A stretch of 64,000 nt of DNA from Branchinecta lynchi (GCA_023053575.1 JAKZAP010000013.1:1374001-1438000), one strand, 5' to 3'. Positions 39,442-50,708 are shown, numbered from the stretch's first letter. Numbers and translations: made by a program. The notes: generated from the sequence alone by a model not told the origin.

Positions 39442-41920
39442 AGGCGTATTCTCGCTTCCTTCGCTCCCCTCCTCGGGGAATCAAAGGGAACTGCGAGAAT
39501 AGAGGGAGTCATTCCGCGTAGGGAAAACAACAAGAATACGGGGTATGCTTCCAAAATGGATTTTGTTCGATTTTTGTTTTATTCAGTTGACGAAATTTGT
39601 CTGGAGTCCCTTTTTCTTATTTCTTTATTCTGAATGTTTCTAATTAATTTTACATTGCATCAACACCAGCAAAAATTGATTCCCCTCCGAATTTGAAAGG
39701 GAGTCCTTTTTATGGCACTTGCCCTTCGGCCAAGTGCCATATAGCGATCGCAATTTCTGTCCGTCCGTCGGTCTGTCCAGGTTTTGCTAGTTCGGGCACT
39801 TCCACATAAGCTAGGACGATAAAACTTGGCAGGCGTATCAGGGACCCCAAATGATTAAGTTGGAAAAAGTCACTTCCCCGATCCGAGCACCGTGGGGGGA
39901 GTAGAGGGAGGGGGAATCCGGAATCCTGAGGTATTTTTAACTTTTGAACGGGTGATCGGATCTCGATGAAACTTGATATTTGGAACGACCTCATGCCTCA
40001 GACGACCCACTTAAAATCCGGACCGGATCCGGTGACTTTTGGGGGGAGCTGGAGGGGGCAACCGGAAATCTTGGGAAACGCTATGAGTGGAGGGATCGAG
40101 ATGAAACTTGGTGGGAAGACACCTAGCAAACACTAGATACATCATTGACATAACCGAGCCGATTCGGGCACTGTGGGGGAGTGGGGGGAGGAGGAATCCG
40201 GAATCTTGAGGTATTTATAACTTTTGAACCGGTGATCCGATCTCGATGGAACTTGATATTTGGAAAGACCTCATGCCTCAGACGACCCACTTAAAATCCG
40301 GACCGGATCCGGTGACTTTTGGGGGGAGCTGGAGGGGGGCAACCGGAAATCTTGGGAACCGCTATGAGTGGAGGGATCGAGATGGAACTTGGTGGGAAGA
40401 GACCTAGCAAACACTAGATACATCATTGACAACTTTTGAACGGGTTATCGGATCTCGATGGAACTTGATATTTGGAAAGACCTCGTACCTCAGACGACCC
40501 ACTTAAAATCTGGACCGGATCCGGTGACTTTTGGGGGGAGCTGCAGGGGGCAACCGGAAATCTTGGGAAACGCTATGAGTGGAGGGATCGAGATGAAACT
40601 TGGTGGGAAGACACCTAGCAAACACTAGATACATCATTGACATAACCGAGCCGATTCGGGCACCGTGGGGGGAGTTGAGTTAGGGGGAATCCGGAATCTT
40701 GAGGTATTTATAACTTTTGAACGGGTGATCGGATCTCGATGGAACTTGATATTTGGAAAGACCTCATGCCTCAGACGACCCACTTAAAATCCGGACCGGA
40801 TCCGGTGACTTTTGGGGGGAGCTGGAGGAGGCAACCGGAAATCTTGGGAAACGCTATGAGTGGAGGGGTCGAGATGAAACTTGGTGTGAAGAAACCTAGC
40901 AAACACTGGATACATAATTGACATGACCGAGCCGATTCGGGCACTGTCGGGGGAGTGGAGGGAGGGGGAATCCGGAATCTTGAGGTATTTATAACTTTTG
41001 AACGGGTGACCGGATCTCGAGGAAACTTGATATTTGGAACGACCTCATGCCTCAGACGACCCACTTAAAATCCGGTGACTTTTGGGGGGAGCTGGAGGGG
41101 GCAACCGGAAATCTCGGGAAACGCTGTGAGTGGAGGGATCGAGATGAAACTTGGTGGGAAGACACCTAGCAGACACTAGATACATCATTGACATAACCGA
41201 GCCAATTCCGGCACTTTGGGGGGAGTGGAGGGAGGGGGAATCCGGAATCTTGAGGTATTTATAACTTTTGAACGGGTGATCGGATCTCGATGGAACTTGA
41301 TATTTGGAAAGGCCTCATGCCTCAGACGACCCACTTAAAATCCGGACCGGATCCGGTGACTTTTGGGGGGAGCTGGAGGGGGCAACCGGAAATCTTGGGA
41401 AACGCTACGAGTGGAGGGATCGAGATGAAACTTGGTGGGAAGACACCTAGCAAACACTAGATACATCATTGACATGACCGAGCCGATTCGGGCACTGTCG
41501 GGGGAGTGGAGGGAGGGGGAATCCGGAATCTTGAGTTATTTATAACTTTTGAACGGGTGACCGGATCTCGATGAAACTTGATATTTGGAAAGACCTCATG
41601 CCTCAGACGACCCACTTAAAATCCGGACCGGATCCGGTGACTTTTGGGGGGAGCTGGAGGGGAGAACCGGAAATATTGGAAAACGCTATGAGTGGAGGGA
41701 TCGAGATGAAACTTGGTGGGAAGACACCTAGCAAAAACTAGATATATCATTGACATAACCGAGCCGTGCCTACTCGTAACAAGTGCCATATGAGCTCGTA
41801 GCTCTTGTTGATGATGGTGATGATAATCGGAGCATTCCGCGTCCGCGGGGACTCGAAGGATACGCTGAGTGAGTCCCTGGAACAAACAAAAACACAGGGA
41901 ATACTCAAAGGGAGAGAAAA
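39442..41920. mobile_element. TIR element family E, copy 3, interrupted
   Basis: 39442-39710 and 41819-41920 are the two parts of a family E element (AGGCGTATTCTCGC...GGGAGTCCTTTT and GATGATGGTGATGATAAT...). The split is by a family B HINE. The far TIR is lost near 41920. Confidence 0.85.
39711..41818 (+). mobile_element. HINE-like family B, full-length copy nested in family E
   Basis: A 2108-bp element. It begins with the TATGGCACTTG...CAAGTGCCATA hairpin and (GTCY)n, then seven tandem units of about 210-290 bp (marker GACTTTTGGGGGGAGCTG near 40036, 40318, 40528, 40810, 41068, 41358, 41640), then AAGTGCCATATGAGCTC and CTCTTGT. The sister family E copies give the empty site: CCTTTT^TGATGATGG. 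Nothing is duplicated, so insertion was between two T bases. Confidence 0.9.
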
Positions 41921-42015
41921 CGTCTTTAGTGTTCAATGCTTTCAATCGAGTTCGCTCTAAGAAGTTCTAATAAATATGACCAATTAAGTTATTACATCAT
42001 GCTGGCCGGGACAAA

Positions 42016-42437
42016 AGGCGTATTCTCGCCGTTCCCTGAGGAGTACTGAGGACTCCACTTGAGGAGTCCCCGCGCTTTTGTTTGTCCCGGGGACTCACTC
42101 CCCGTATTCTTGCGAGTCCCCACGGACGGGGAATGCTCCAATTATCATCCCCATCATCGAAAAGGACTCCCTTTCAGATTCGGAGGGGAATCAATTTTTG
42201 CTGGTGTTGATGCAATGTAAAATTAACTAAAAACAATCAGAATAAACAAAACCAAAAATAAAGTGGACCAAGACTAATTTTGTCAACTGCATATTTATTT
42301 TCGAACAAAATCCATTTTTAAAGTATTCCCGGTTTTCTCGCTGTTTCCGTACGCGGAGTCCGCGTGGAGTGACTCCCTCTATTCTCGCCGTTCCCTTCGA
42401 TTCCCCGAGGAGTCCTCGGGGAACGGAGAATACGCCT
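42016..42437. mobile_element. TIR element family E, copy 2
   Basis: Ends AGGCGTATTCTCGCCGTTCC and GGAACGGAGAATACGCCT; AAA on both sides. Complete, 422 bp. It ends 43 bases before the last methyltransferase exon. Confidence 0.9.
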
Positions 42438-42480
42438 AAAGTGTATTGAAGAAGGGTGCTAATTTGAATTTTCTTTTTAG

Positions 42481-42595
42481 CATGGACTACGGTGATAAAT
42501 TTTGGTCCGTGAAAAAAGGCCTATTTCTCTGTCTGTGTGGGTCTGCTGGCTGCAGATACTCTGAAAAGTCACCAGTTATAACTCTATCCGACTGA
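42481..42595 (+). CDS. G9a: G9a/EHMT-like methyltransferase, last exon (post-SET, stop)
   Basis: Acceptor AATTTTCTTTTTAG|C. It codes MDYGDKFWSVKKG then LFLCLCGSAGCRYS and the stop TGA at 42593-42595. DYG supplies the catalytic tyrosine and the F/Y switch region. CLCGSAGC gives the three post-SET zinc cysteines. The family usually reads FDYG, so Met replaces Phe here. The C-terminus is short after the zinc motif. No AATAAA follows within 200 bases; AGTAAA at 42779 is a candidate poly(A) signal. Confidence 0.94.
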
Positions 42596-43277
42596 ACATT
42601 ACCTGAGCGACTCCTGTGACTTCAAGTAAGCTGCAGTGAAATGTCAGTGAGGTGCTGCTTCTATCACGGTCATGTTTTAGACCTCTAGACTCTGTTGCCT
42701 CTTGGTTGCTTCTCTTTTTGTAATCTTTGTATGGTTTATTTTTACGATTTTACAAAACCTTGATACGAACGTATACGCAGTAAAGCATCTGTCGCACCTA
42801 TACCAGTGTTGCCACGTCAAAAATATTTATAGAGTGACTTTTGGCCCAAACCAGAGAGTGAATTAGGAGGAAAATTTAGTTTCATGTTCACTTTTGGTCG
42901 GAATAGCTTCTGTAAAATGACACAATTTTACTTTCATGAAAAAACTTGAAATAGTCGCACTTATGGTCGGAATCCCTGTTGCAAAAATGACACATTTAGT
43001 CGTTTTCTGGAATAAAGTGATTTTTATGTCCTACGTAGGACAAGAGTGACAAAAACAGAATAGAGTGACAATTCACACTACAGTGCGACATGTGGCAACC
43101 CTGACTTATACAAGTTTCGCAAAGATTGGCGAGGCGTTACTGTGGGTCCAGTCCCGGTCGTCATGTAATGCGTTGAACAGACGTTCAAGGTCGGATGCTC
43201 GGGGACTCGAATTCGGGCCCGAATATTCGGGACGATTATCAGTTCCATCAGGAAAAGTTGAGATTCTTCAACTTTAG
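42596..43277. other. 3' UTR and intergenic DNA between the two host genes
   Basis: Contains the 3' end of the methyltransferase transcript. No other gene is recognised; AT-rich with AAAATGACAC-type short repeats at 42915-42990. Confidence 0.45.
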
Positions 43278-43580
43278 CTGCGTTCGATTTGAGTCCTCCT
43301 TGTCTCTGTCTTGTCTTCTTGTACTGCCTTGTCACGGTTTAAAGCCGTTTTATTTGCCCTTGTCAGGTGAATGACTCAACGGAGAAGCATCACAAGTAAA
43401 ACGCAATCGAGAAATCTACCCGAGACAAGACGAACCTGGCTCTGAGATCATGTCATCATTCACGGCGTCTGACAGGGCACTGACAATTGTCAGCTGACAG
43501 GACAAATAAAACGGCATTAAGCGGACAAGCCAAACGGCATTTGGATGGCAGGACCGAGACAAGGCTAAATCGAACGCGGC
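43278..43580. mobile_element. TIR element with GCTGCGTTCGATTT ends
   Basis: GCTGCGTTCGATTTGAGTCC and GGCTAAATCGAACGCGGC are the ends; CCTTGTCTC and GAGACAAGG pair just inside. TTTA/TTTTA flank it. The same left end begins another copy at 63913. Confidence 0.8.
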
Positions 43581-44047
43581 TTTTATAGACGTATTCTCGC
43601 CGATGACCATCTCTCCCTTCCGATGCAGAGTCTCCGGGTACCTGCTGAAGAGAGGAAGAAACGGTGTCACAGCTGCCCTGTCTCAGGATTCGAGTCATTG
43701 AGTTTGAGTCGTTACGGACACGTTTACTCCTTCTTCCTGAGAATCACTGGCGTGTTTTGTACTTAGTAACATAGAGTGTTAGTTTAGTAGAAAGGGGGTT
43801 GCTGGACCAATCTGAAGTGGAGGAGTGGTTTACTTCATACCTGATTCACAGGGAACGCCATCTGTTCAAAAGGAGTAAACGTATTGAAGCCTGTTAGATG
43901 GCGCCAAAGTAATCTGAAGTCCGTTCTCGTTCATGCTATTCTTGGAAGCTGAAGAAGATTAGGAATAGACTGGTTGGTGAACTTGTTGAGTTTGAGGGAT
44001 TCCTGAAATCCTGACTTTTTCCTCTGGGTCTAGCCAGGACTTCTACC
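43581..44047. promoter_or_regulatory. Upstream region and presumed promoter of aspartyl-tRNA synthetase
   Basis: The transcription start must lie here if the ATG at 44048 is right. No TATA box is obvious. CTTCTACC precedes the ATG. 43655-43765 is a repeat shared with 8308-8450. Confidence 0.3.
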
Positions 44048-44067
44048 ATGACAGCTGCTGCGGAAGG
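44048..44067 (+). CDS. DARS1: Cytosolic aspartyl-tRNA synthetase, exon 1
   Basis: ATG ACA GCT GCT GCG GAA GG followed by donor GTAAGC. The short M-T-A-A-A-E-G start joins in phase with the lysine-rich second exon. The first-exon call depends on this phase match and on the absence of other candidates. Confidence 0.65.
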
Positions 44068-44827
44068 GTAAGCATAGCCAATCTGATTCCGTTGTAAGAG
44101 ATATTTGCCTTGCAAAAAAATGTCAGGGCTGTATTCTTGGTTTTACAGTAATGGCTTAATTTGCACTTGGGAGCCAATAAGGCCCATGTCTCCATATGGA
44201 TGTTAAGGCTGTGTTAAGGTATGCTCTGCTTCTGTTTGATTGTTCCCACTCCTTGAGTACCAAAGCTGACTGGGAAACGTATACATTTTTACTCTAGCCT
44301 ACACACACTTTGCCACGAAAATGTTAAAATGAAATGTACATGTTGTCCTGACAGTCAAGAGGTAAAATATGACCTTTTCCGAAGGTACATGTCCTAAAAT
44401 ATTTAAATTCTGTGCCTGTTCTTTGTTTTGAAGCTGCTTTGGACGGTTGTAAAGGGATTTTTGGGTTTTTAGACATTGGCTAAGTTTTTTGTCTCTGGTT
44501 CCTGTTCCATGTTCGGTGTTCTCAGTTGTCTGGTTTGGGTAAAAATAGTATTTTTGCTTATGCTGTTCCGTGTTCCATGTTTTGTCGCTTTTCTGAAGAA
44601 AACACAAGTTCAGGATCCTGAGCATGTATTAGGCTAGGTGGGAAATCTGTTAAACCCCAAATTTAATTTCCACCATACTTTCTGATCCAGCTTTATCCTC
44701 CGTACTGCAATTGGCCATATTCCTGTTCAGTGCTTCCAAGCGGACTAGTTTCTGTTAATCCCCGCATTCCTCACCGTCATTACTTGGATCAGACATGGCA
44801 AAATAGATCCACAGGTTAGTGAGTGGA

Positions 44828-45052
44828 AAACCTGTCATCTGTGTCCCTGGTAATGGAGGTTTTACATATGTTTTAGCAGCAGAAAGGGAAAGCGACCCAC
44901 TACCCTATGGATTCAACTTTTTACTATTTCTACACAACTGTTGGTTAAGACATAGTAAAAAGTCGAATCCATAGGGTAGTAGGTCACTTTCACTTTCTGC
45001 TGCTGAAACATATGCAAAACCTCCAATACCTGGGACACAGATGACAGGTTTA
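44828..45052. mobile_element. Foldback MITE with about 100-bp arms
   Basis: AAACCTGTCATCTGTGTCCC begins the left arm and GGGACACAGATGACAGGTTT ends the right arm. The arms stay paired through TTTTAGCAGCAGAAAG and CTATGGATTC around a loop of some 25 bases. Only scattered mismatches occur, so the element is young. Confidence 0.9.
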
Positions 45053-45613
45053 AGGTACTTCCGGATGTGCTAGGACAATGAAACTTGGCAGGCGTATCAG
45101 AGACCCGACCAAACTAACTTGGAAATAGTCACTTACCCGATCCAACCATCGTGGGGGAGGGAGGCGAGCCGGAATGCAGAATTTAGTGACACGCATAACT
45201 TACGAATGGGTGATCGGAATTTAATGAAACCTGATATTTGGAAAGACGGCATGTCTCAGACGTCCAGTTTCAAGTCGGACCGAGTCCGATGAATGTGTGG
45301 GGGGGGAGTCGGAGGGGGGAACCGGAAATCACGTGACTCGCTTGGAGTGGAGCAAGTGAAGCTTGGTGGGAGGACAAGCACAAGCCCTAAGTACATCGTT
45401 GACATAACTGTACCGGATTCGTGCAATGTGGGGGAGTTGGAGGGGGGTTCCGAAATTCGGGTGATACGGAGTTAAGTTACTTCCAGGTGGGCTAGGACAA
45501 TGAGACTTGGCAGGCAAGTCTGGGATCCGACCAGATCAACCTGGAAATAGTCAACTTTGCGATCCGACCACCGTGGCGGGAGTGGAGGGAGGGGGAATCC
45601 GCAAATTCGAATT
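45053..45613 (+). mobile_element. HINE-like family B fragment
   Basis: Two incomplete units (GCTAGGACAATGAAACTTGG at 45072 and a second near 45492) of a diverged family B without the terminal hairpin. It abuts a foldback on the left. Confidence 0.65.
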
Positions 45614-45621
45614 GGTGGTAA

Positions 45622-45812
45622 AGAAGTTTGGCACTTAGTGATTTGACTGAATATCAGTTTTTCTTTTGGGATGACTTTGAAAAGCGCAATTTCGGCAATT
45701 GTCGTTTTTGCAGAGCAACCGTATATCAGATACCATGATAACTGCAAAAATGACTAATTGCAGATCCACTTACCATGGTAACAGATAGCCTACCATGGTA
45801 TCTGCAACCGGT
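45622..45812. mobile_element. Family F (mariner-like) MITE fragment
   Basis: AAGTTTGGCACTTAG...GCAGAGCAACCGTATATCAG and TACCATGGTATCTGCAAC match 54865-55040. The left end is missing. Confidence 0.7.
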
Positions 45813-46579
45813 ATGATGTTTCTTGACCAAAAGATGTCACACAAACAGTGCCTTAGTTGGTTAGTGTACAGTTGTACCTAGCAGTAATACACAAATCCTC
45901 ATGGTCCAAGGTTCCCATGCCCTGGAGCAACCCTGGCTCTAATGCTGGAGCTCTGTTCCCAAAAATTGAGTATTTGTGTTTGACTGGTACATAGGCTACT
46001 TGCTAAAAGATGTAGTGATGCTAGTGCTGAGGAATTCTTCATTGTCTTTCGGGTTTTCAGCAGCAAAATGTTAGGAGTAACTGTAAGGGCTGAATCCTTA
46101 TCTGAACTTTATTTTTTGACCGGACAAAAAATGTTTCTGGAATCTTGCAATCCGGAAGTTTGATAGAAGTGAAAGTGAGTTCTGTAGGCTAGTCGTATAG
46201 AGCTTTGGTTTGAGGGCAATAATGCACGATAAATCCATACATGTTCCTTTGTAAGCTCAGCAGATCAGTCATTTAGCCCCAATCCCTGGAGAACAAGCAC
46301 TGTTACTCTTTCTACGTTTTACCGCCAAATTTGTACACCACAGGTGAAGTTATTTGTAAATTTAGTTTGTTGGTACTTCTAGTACTAGTAGTGCTAGAAG
46401 AGGGACCAAAGTTTTGTACCCTTAGGCAAGAGAGAGCAGTGCGGTGAGCATTCTGGTATGTTGTGCCCTGTGGTAAAGATTTACTGCCTACACTTTAAAG
46501 GACTCAAGGACTGGTCTAAGCCAATCCAAGCCATCCTAACCTTGGCTAGACCTTTTAAGAATATTTTACTTATTTGTAG

Positions 46580-46658
46580 TGCTGCTGACAACAAGTCCAA
46601 GAAAGCTGCAAAGAAAGAAGCAAAAGCAGCAAAAAAAGAAGAAAAAGCAAAACCAGTG
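46580..46658 (+). CDS. DARS1: Aspartyl-tRNA synthetase, exon 2 (lysine-rich extension)
   Basis: Acceptor TTATTTGTAG|T, donor GTG|GTAAGT. It codes ADNKSKKAAKKEAKAAKK then EEKAKPV. A lysine-rich N-terminal helix is typical of eukaryotic cytosolic aspartyl- and lysyl-tRNA synthetases and binds tRNA non-specifically. Confidence 0.8.
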
Positions 46659-46734
46659 GTAAGTGTTAAGTAGCTTGGTCTTACTTGCATTGACTCTGGT
46701 TCTTACTTACTTGTACTTGTAACGGAACCAGATG

Positions 46735-47028
46735 ATTGCCGCCTCACCCGGCATCCATGAGTTGCCGAACGGTGGTGTCCCAGTTGCCCCTATCTTGCGC
46801 CAGTTCCTGGGCGAAATCTAGCCAGCAGTTGTCCCATCTTTTGCCGAAGCGGCGTCCACCAATTCTTGAGTTGACCACCCGGTCTAGACTATGCCGATAA
46901 CGTCGAGCTTCTCGCCACCGATGTCGTCGAAGCCCAATGGTCGCTGGATAATGTAGCGTTGTTTGCTGAGAAAATCGGTCCCAGAATCAACACCAAGACC
47001 ATACAACTCCACTTAGCCCAAGACTACC
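46735..47028. pseudogene. Two LINE fragments in opposite orientation
   Basis: On the - strand about 46885-46740 encodes RIGGRRFGKRWDNCW...LAQDRGNW, a LINE protein C-terminus. On the + strand 46890-47025 encodes YADNVELLATDVVEAQ and LFAEKIGPRINTK, the RT catalytic region with YADN in place of YADD. Both are short and dead. Confidence 0.65.
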
Positions 47029-47310
47029 AGAGCCTCGTTTTTGTTGCACGCTGCAGGTCCGCTTCTCGGCCACTTCCGAACTGATTCTTTCTATATCCGT
47101 TTTTGCACTGCAGTGCTTCCGAGGAAGACGGCAGCTCTTCTCGAGAATCGCGGACTTGCTCACCGACCAAGTCCATGCTTCCCTGCAAGATGCTGCAGCG
47201 CTGCCGCTTCAACCAAGAAGAAAGTGAATCCAAAAACGCATATTGTGCAAAAGCAAAGAAGTGCTGCAGTAGCGATGCGGCAGCGCTATTGCAACAAAAA
47301 CGAGGCTCTG
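47029..47310. mobile_element. TIR element with CAGAGCCTCG ends, copy 1
   Basis: Perfect 21-bp TIRs beginning CAGAGCCTCGTTTTTGTTGC. A second copy in opposite orientation is at 56210-56493. The interior is partly self-complementary. hAT-like ends, but no 8-bp duplication is visible. Confidence 0.85.
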
Positions 47311-47465
47311 GTTCAGTTGGTATTTTTAACTTTCATGCCAACTTCGCTGTAAAGAGAAATGTACTCAGTTCCGTAACTCAGTGTGTTTTTGGAACCAGAA
47401 GCTGCCCCGAGGTTGCTCAACAGTTGAAGGATGAAATAAATATAACTAACCACTTTTGCTTTCAG

Positions 47466-47640
47466 GAACAGAAAACTGAGGATGGACCGGATGTGTCAGT
47501 TGGTCACTATGGAAATCTGCCACTGAATCAGAGTCAAGAGAAGATTGAGAGGACCTACGCACATGTCAAGGACCTTAGTCAGGGTATTAAAGACACTAAG
47601 CTGTGGATCAGAGGAAGGCTGCATACATCAAGAGCCAAAG
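47466..47640 (+). CDS. DARS1: Aspartyl-tRNA synthetase, exon 3 (start of anticodon-binding domain)
   Basis: Acceptor TTTTGCTTTCAG|GA, donor AAAG|GTAGAG. It codes NQSQEKIERTYAHVKDLSQG then LWIRGRLHTSRAKG. W-x-R-G-R-x-HTSRAKG is the first strand set of the OB-fold anticodon-binding domain in eukaryotic AspRS. Phase 0 in, 1 out. Confidence 0.92.
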
Positions 47641-48052
47641 GTAGAGCTTCTGCACAGTTAGCTAGGCTTATTAAGCTAATGGTTGTAAGTCAATCAAGTT
47701 TGCCTCCGTGTGCTGGAGGGTCATTCCCATTGCCATGCTTAGGTATAGGTTTGATGTGTGCTGAATGCTGTGTTTCGAACAGAAGACAGTGTGTAAACAT
47801 GGCTAAGATATTACCTTTGTTTTTGTGTCAATGTCTTTTTGTTCTCCATCGTCTTTCTAGATATCCTAATCTCAAATTTGGTTGCAAATCAGAATTTTCT
47901 TTTTCCAGATCCAGATTGTTTATTAACAAAAAGAAATAATATAATTCCTGGAACAAACCGCATGTCTGCCTAAGAAAAAGCCATGCAACCTATGGGGACC
48001 GAACATACAAATAAGGAGGTAATTCAATAATACTTCTTTTTAGAACAAACGT

Positions 48053-49516
48053 AACAAGACCAAAGGTTCCGATGGGATCCCAAAAAATTCAATATTTGAT
48101 CCAGACAATTGGGTCTTGTCTTCGCCAGATCCAGTCTTCGCCAGACTCCTTGAACATTTTTACCATTAAAATTCAGAAACAGATTAAGGCCAAAAAGCTA
48201 ATCATCTGAGAAAACCAAGTTTAGATATGGATTCAGCATGTTTGTGTTTACCCCTATAAGTCATATCTGTTTTGACAAAAACTTCCTGCCTTACTTCTGC
48301 CAACTTTCCGGTTTCGGCCGAATTCCAGAACAACCTGTCAGGCAAAAAAAAAAAAAGCTAAAAAACGAACGTATCTTCTTCCCCTATATCGAACATCTAA
48401 TCAACTTCAGATTAAATTTTAACATAAAACAAATTTTCCGGTTCAAGCCTGATTCCGAGCGAACTATATGTCCGGGTTAAAAGTGATTGTCATACATGGA
48501 TTCAGCATCTCATCTTACCCCTAAATCGGATGTCTAATCAACTACAAATACTTTTAACAATTTTCCGGTTATGGCCGGATTCCGGGTGAACTACTTGCCC
48601 GGCGACAAAAAAAGTTTTGACCATCGTATTCTGCATGTCTTCCTAATCCAAACAAATTTTCCGGTTTGAGCCGGATTCCGGGCGAACTGTATGTCCGGGT
48701 AAAAAATTATTGTCATACACGGATTCTGCGTCTCTTCTTACCCCTAAATCGGATATCTAATCAACTACAAATAGTTTTGACAGTTTTCCGGTTTTGGCCA
48801 GATTCTGGGCGAACTACTTGCCCGGCGAGAAAATGGTTTTCACCGTCGTGTTCAGCATGTTTTCCTACCCATAAACCGAACATCTAATCAACTTAATAGA
48901 ACTTTTACTTTTAACAGACTTTCCGGTTTGTGCCGGATTCCGGGCTAACTACTTGTCCGTCGAAAATATGGTTTTCACCATCCTGTTCAGTATGTCCTTA
49001 CTCCTAAATTGAATATTTCAATCAACTTCAACTAAAACTTTTACTTTTAACAAACTTTCCGGTTTTCATTCAAACAATGTTTACAACGGATACGTCAGCT
49101 ATGATTCTTCATCAGCGATATTTCGGCCCTTCTTGGCAAGGGTCCTTGTCAGGCTGTCAATCCTCTGGTTCAACTTCGGGGAAGGAAACAAACTTGTAAA
49201 CGGTTTTCGCTAGATTCCGGGCGAACTACTCGTCCGGCAAGAAACCGTGTTCAGTATGTCTTCTTACCCCATAATCGACTGTCTCATTAGCTGTTTAAAA
49301 ATATTTTGCTTGCCCCTTAATTTAAACCCCCTCCCCCAACCCTAAATATAGGGCTACAAAACCCATCTACGAACTCGACCTTACTCTTGAATCCCCATAC
49401 CAAGTTTCATCAAAATATCTCATTCCCTTCGAAAGTTATCGTGCTTACAGACGGACGGACGGACAACTTTTGCGATGTCGTTGGTATCGCTCCACTTACG
49501 TTTTGGGATCCCAAAA
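48053..49516 (-). mobile_element. HINE-like family A, inverted copy with a nested insertion
   Basis: Inverted right end AACAAGACCAAAGG...GATGGGATCCCAAAA at 48053, about six units, short (GTCY)n near 49450, and the left end at 49516. About 130 bases of another repeat interrupt a unit at 49071-49205. Confidence 0.8.
49071..49205. mobile_element. Short interspersed element family G inserted in family A
   Basis: CGGTTTT occurs on both sides as a 7-bp direct repeat where sister family A units are uninterrupted. The insert contains CGGCCCTTCTTGGCAAGGGT and GTTTACAACGGATACGTCAG. An inverted relative is at 55455-55590. Confidence 0.75.
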
Positions 49517-49934
49517 AGAAATATCATTGTTTAAATACATTTACAAATACCAACTCTCAACTACCATCACTTGATGGTCTTTTAGTTGTTTTTTTAAAAG
49601 GCTGAACGGTTGTTGCGCTCCTAATATACAAAGGTATTTCATTCCATTGCTCTACTCCTGTGTGTCTTATTGGAAACGACCCTCTTGAAGTATCCTTTAA
49701 ACCCAATAAAGATATATGTTTTCTTCAACATAATTACAACTCTGTCATTCTCTTTTTTGAAAAAAGAAACAAGAAAAAATGGCGTTCTTTTCCAGTTACC
49801 AATGAGTTTCGTGTCCATCTACAAATAGAGCTCATATATCCTCATATAGAGCCACATATATATCCCCAACTCCTGTAATCCAAAAGCCAAAAGGAATTTC
49901 GTCGCCTTATCTCCAGTTAAAGTTAAAAACATTA

Positions 49935-50420
49935 AAAAATGGGCAATCTAGGCCCAATTGCCTCTGAACCAAGGGGGGTGCGGTTTGGGACCCGCAACAA
50001 GAAAAAATAGACCCAATGCTCATAAAACTACCAAGTTTCAACTTGATACCTGTTGATTCCTCTCACGGGTAAAGAACTTTACTCCTAGGCAATCTGGGCC
50101 CAGCTGCCCATGAACGGGTGGGTGGGACAAGTGCAATTTCAAAAGCGATTTCCCAGCCCTAGGATCTACTTGTACGAGGGATTCCATCGTCCCATGTCCA
50201 GTTCTCGTCAAGTTATGACCATTATTCACTGTGCAATCGGTGGGGGGTAAGACCCCCAAAATGCACAACTAGACCCCAATACCCAATAGTGTACCAAGTT
50301 TGAACTTGATACTTGCACTGATTCACGAGTTATGAGCTCCACAAAATACGGTGAAAACCGGAAACCGAAAGCTGCTACAGCGCTCGCAATAGTGGATTGT
50401 TGCAAGGAACACTCCACTAG
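49935..50420 (+). repeat. HINE-like family C, copy 1
   Basis: Three loose units marked by GGCAATCTRGGCCCARTTGC (49940, 50090, diverged 50230). They share ACCAAGTTTGAACTTGATAC with families A and B. It ends with GAAAGCTGCTACAGCGC and AGTGGATTGTTGCAAGG, which recur at 62705-62740. Confidence 0.7.
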
Positions 50421-50424
50421 AAAT

Positions 50425-50503
50425 GGTACCAGCCTTGACGGCAAAAAGCCAGAATTCGCGACGTCATGCGTAGTAACTACGGTAAGTAGGACGAAACACG
50501 CTG
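50425..50503. mobile_element. TIR element family D, right-end fragment
   Basis: CCAGCCTTGACGGCAAAAAG...GACGTCATGCGTAGTAACTA...GAAACACGCTG matches the right 80 bases of copy 1. Confidence 0.8.
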
Positions 50504-50605
50504 TCTGAAGCATGTGGGTGTGTCACCCCCCCCCCCCCCTCGTTTGTGGACCTAAGCCCTCATACAATGGTTTGAATATTGTTTGAAAGTATATATTTTT
50601 TTCAG

Positions 50606-50708
50606 GAAAGCAATGTTTCATTCTCGTTCGCCAACAAGCCTACTCCGTCCAAGGCTTCTTGGCTGTTGGTGATAATACCAGTAAACAGATGGTGAAGTTT
50701 GCAGCTGG
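50606..50708 (+). CDS. DARS1: Aspartyl-tRNA synthetase, exon 4
   Basis: Acceptor ATATTTTTTTCAG|GA, donor GG|GTCAGT. It codes [20 protein letters not shown] then [10 protein letters not shown], the middle of the OB-fold (usual form KQCFLVLRQQ...SKQMVKFA). Phases 1 in, 0+2 out, matching neighbours. Confidence 0.92.

Noticed and set aside
47103..47939. A 278-codon + strand frame as an independent gene
   Set aside because: It reads through a MITE, intron DNA and exon 3 of aspartyl-tRNA synthetase; only 47466-47640 is coding by splice sites and homology.
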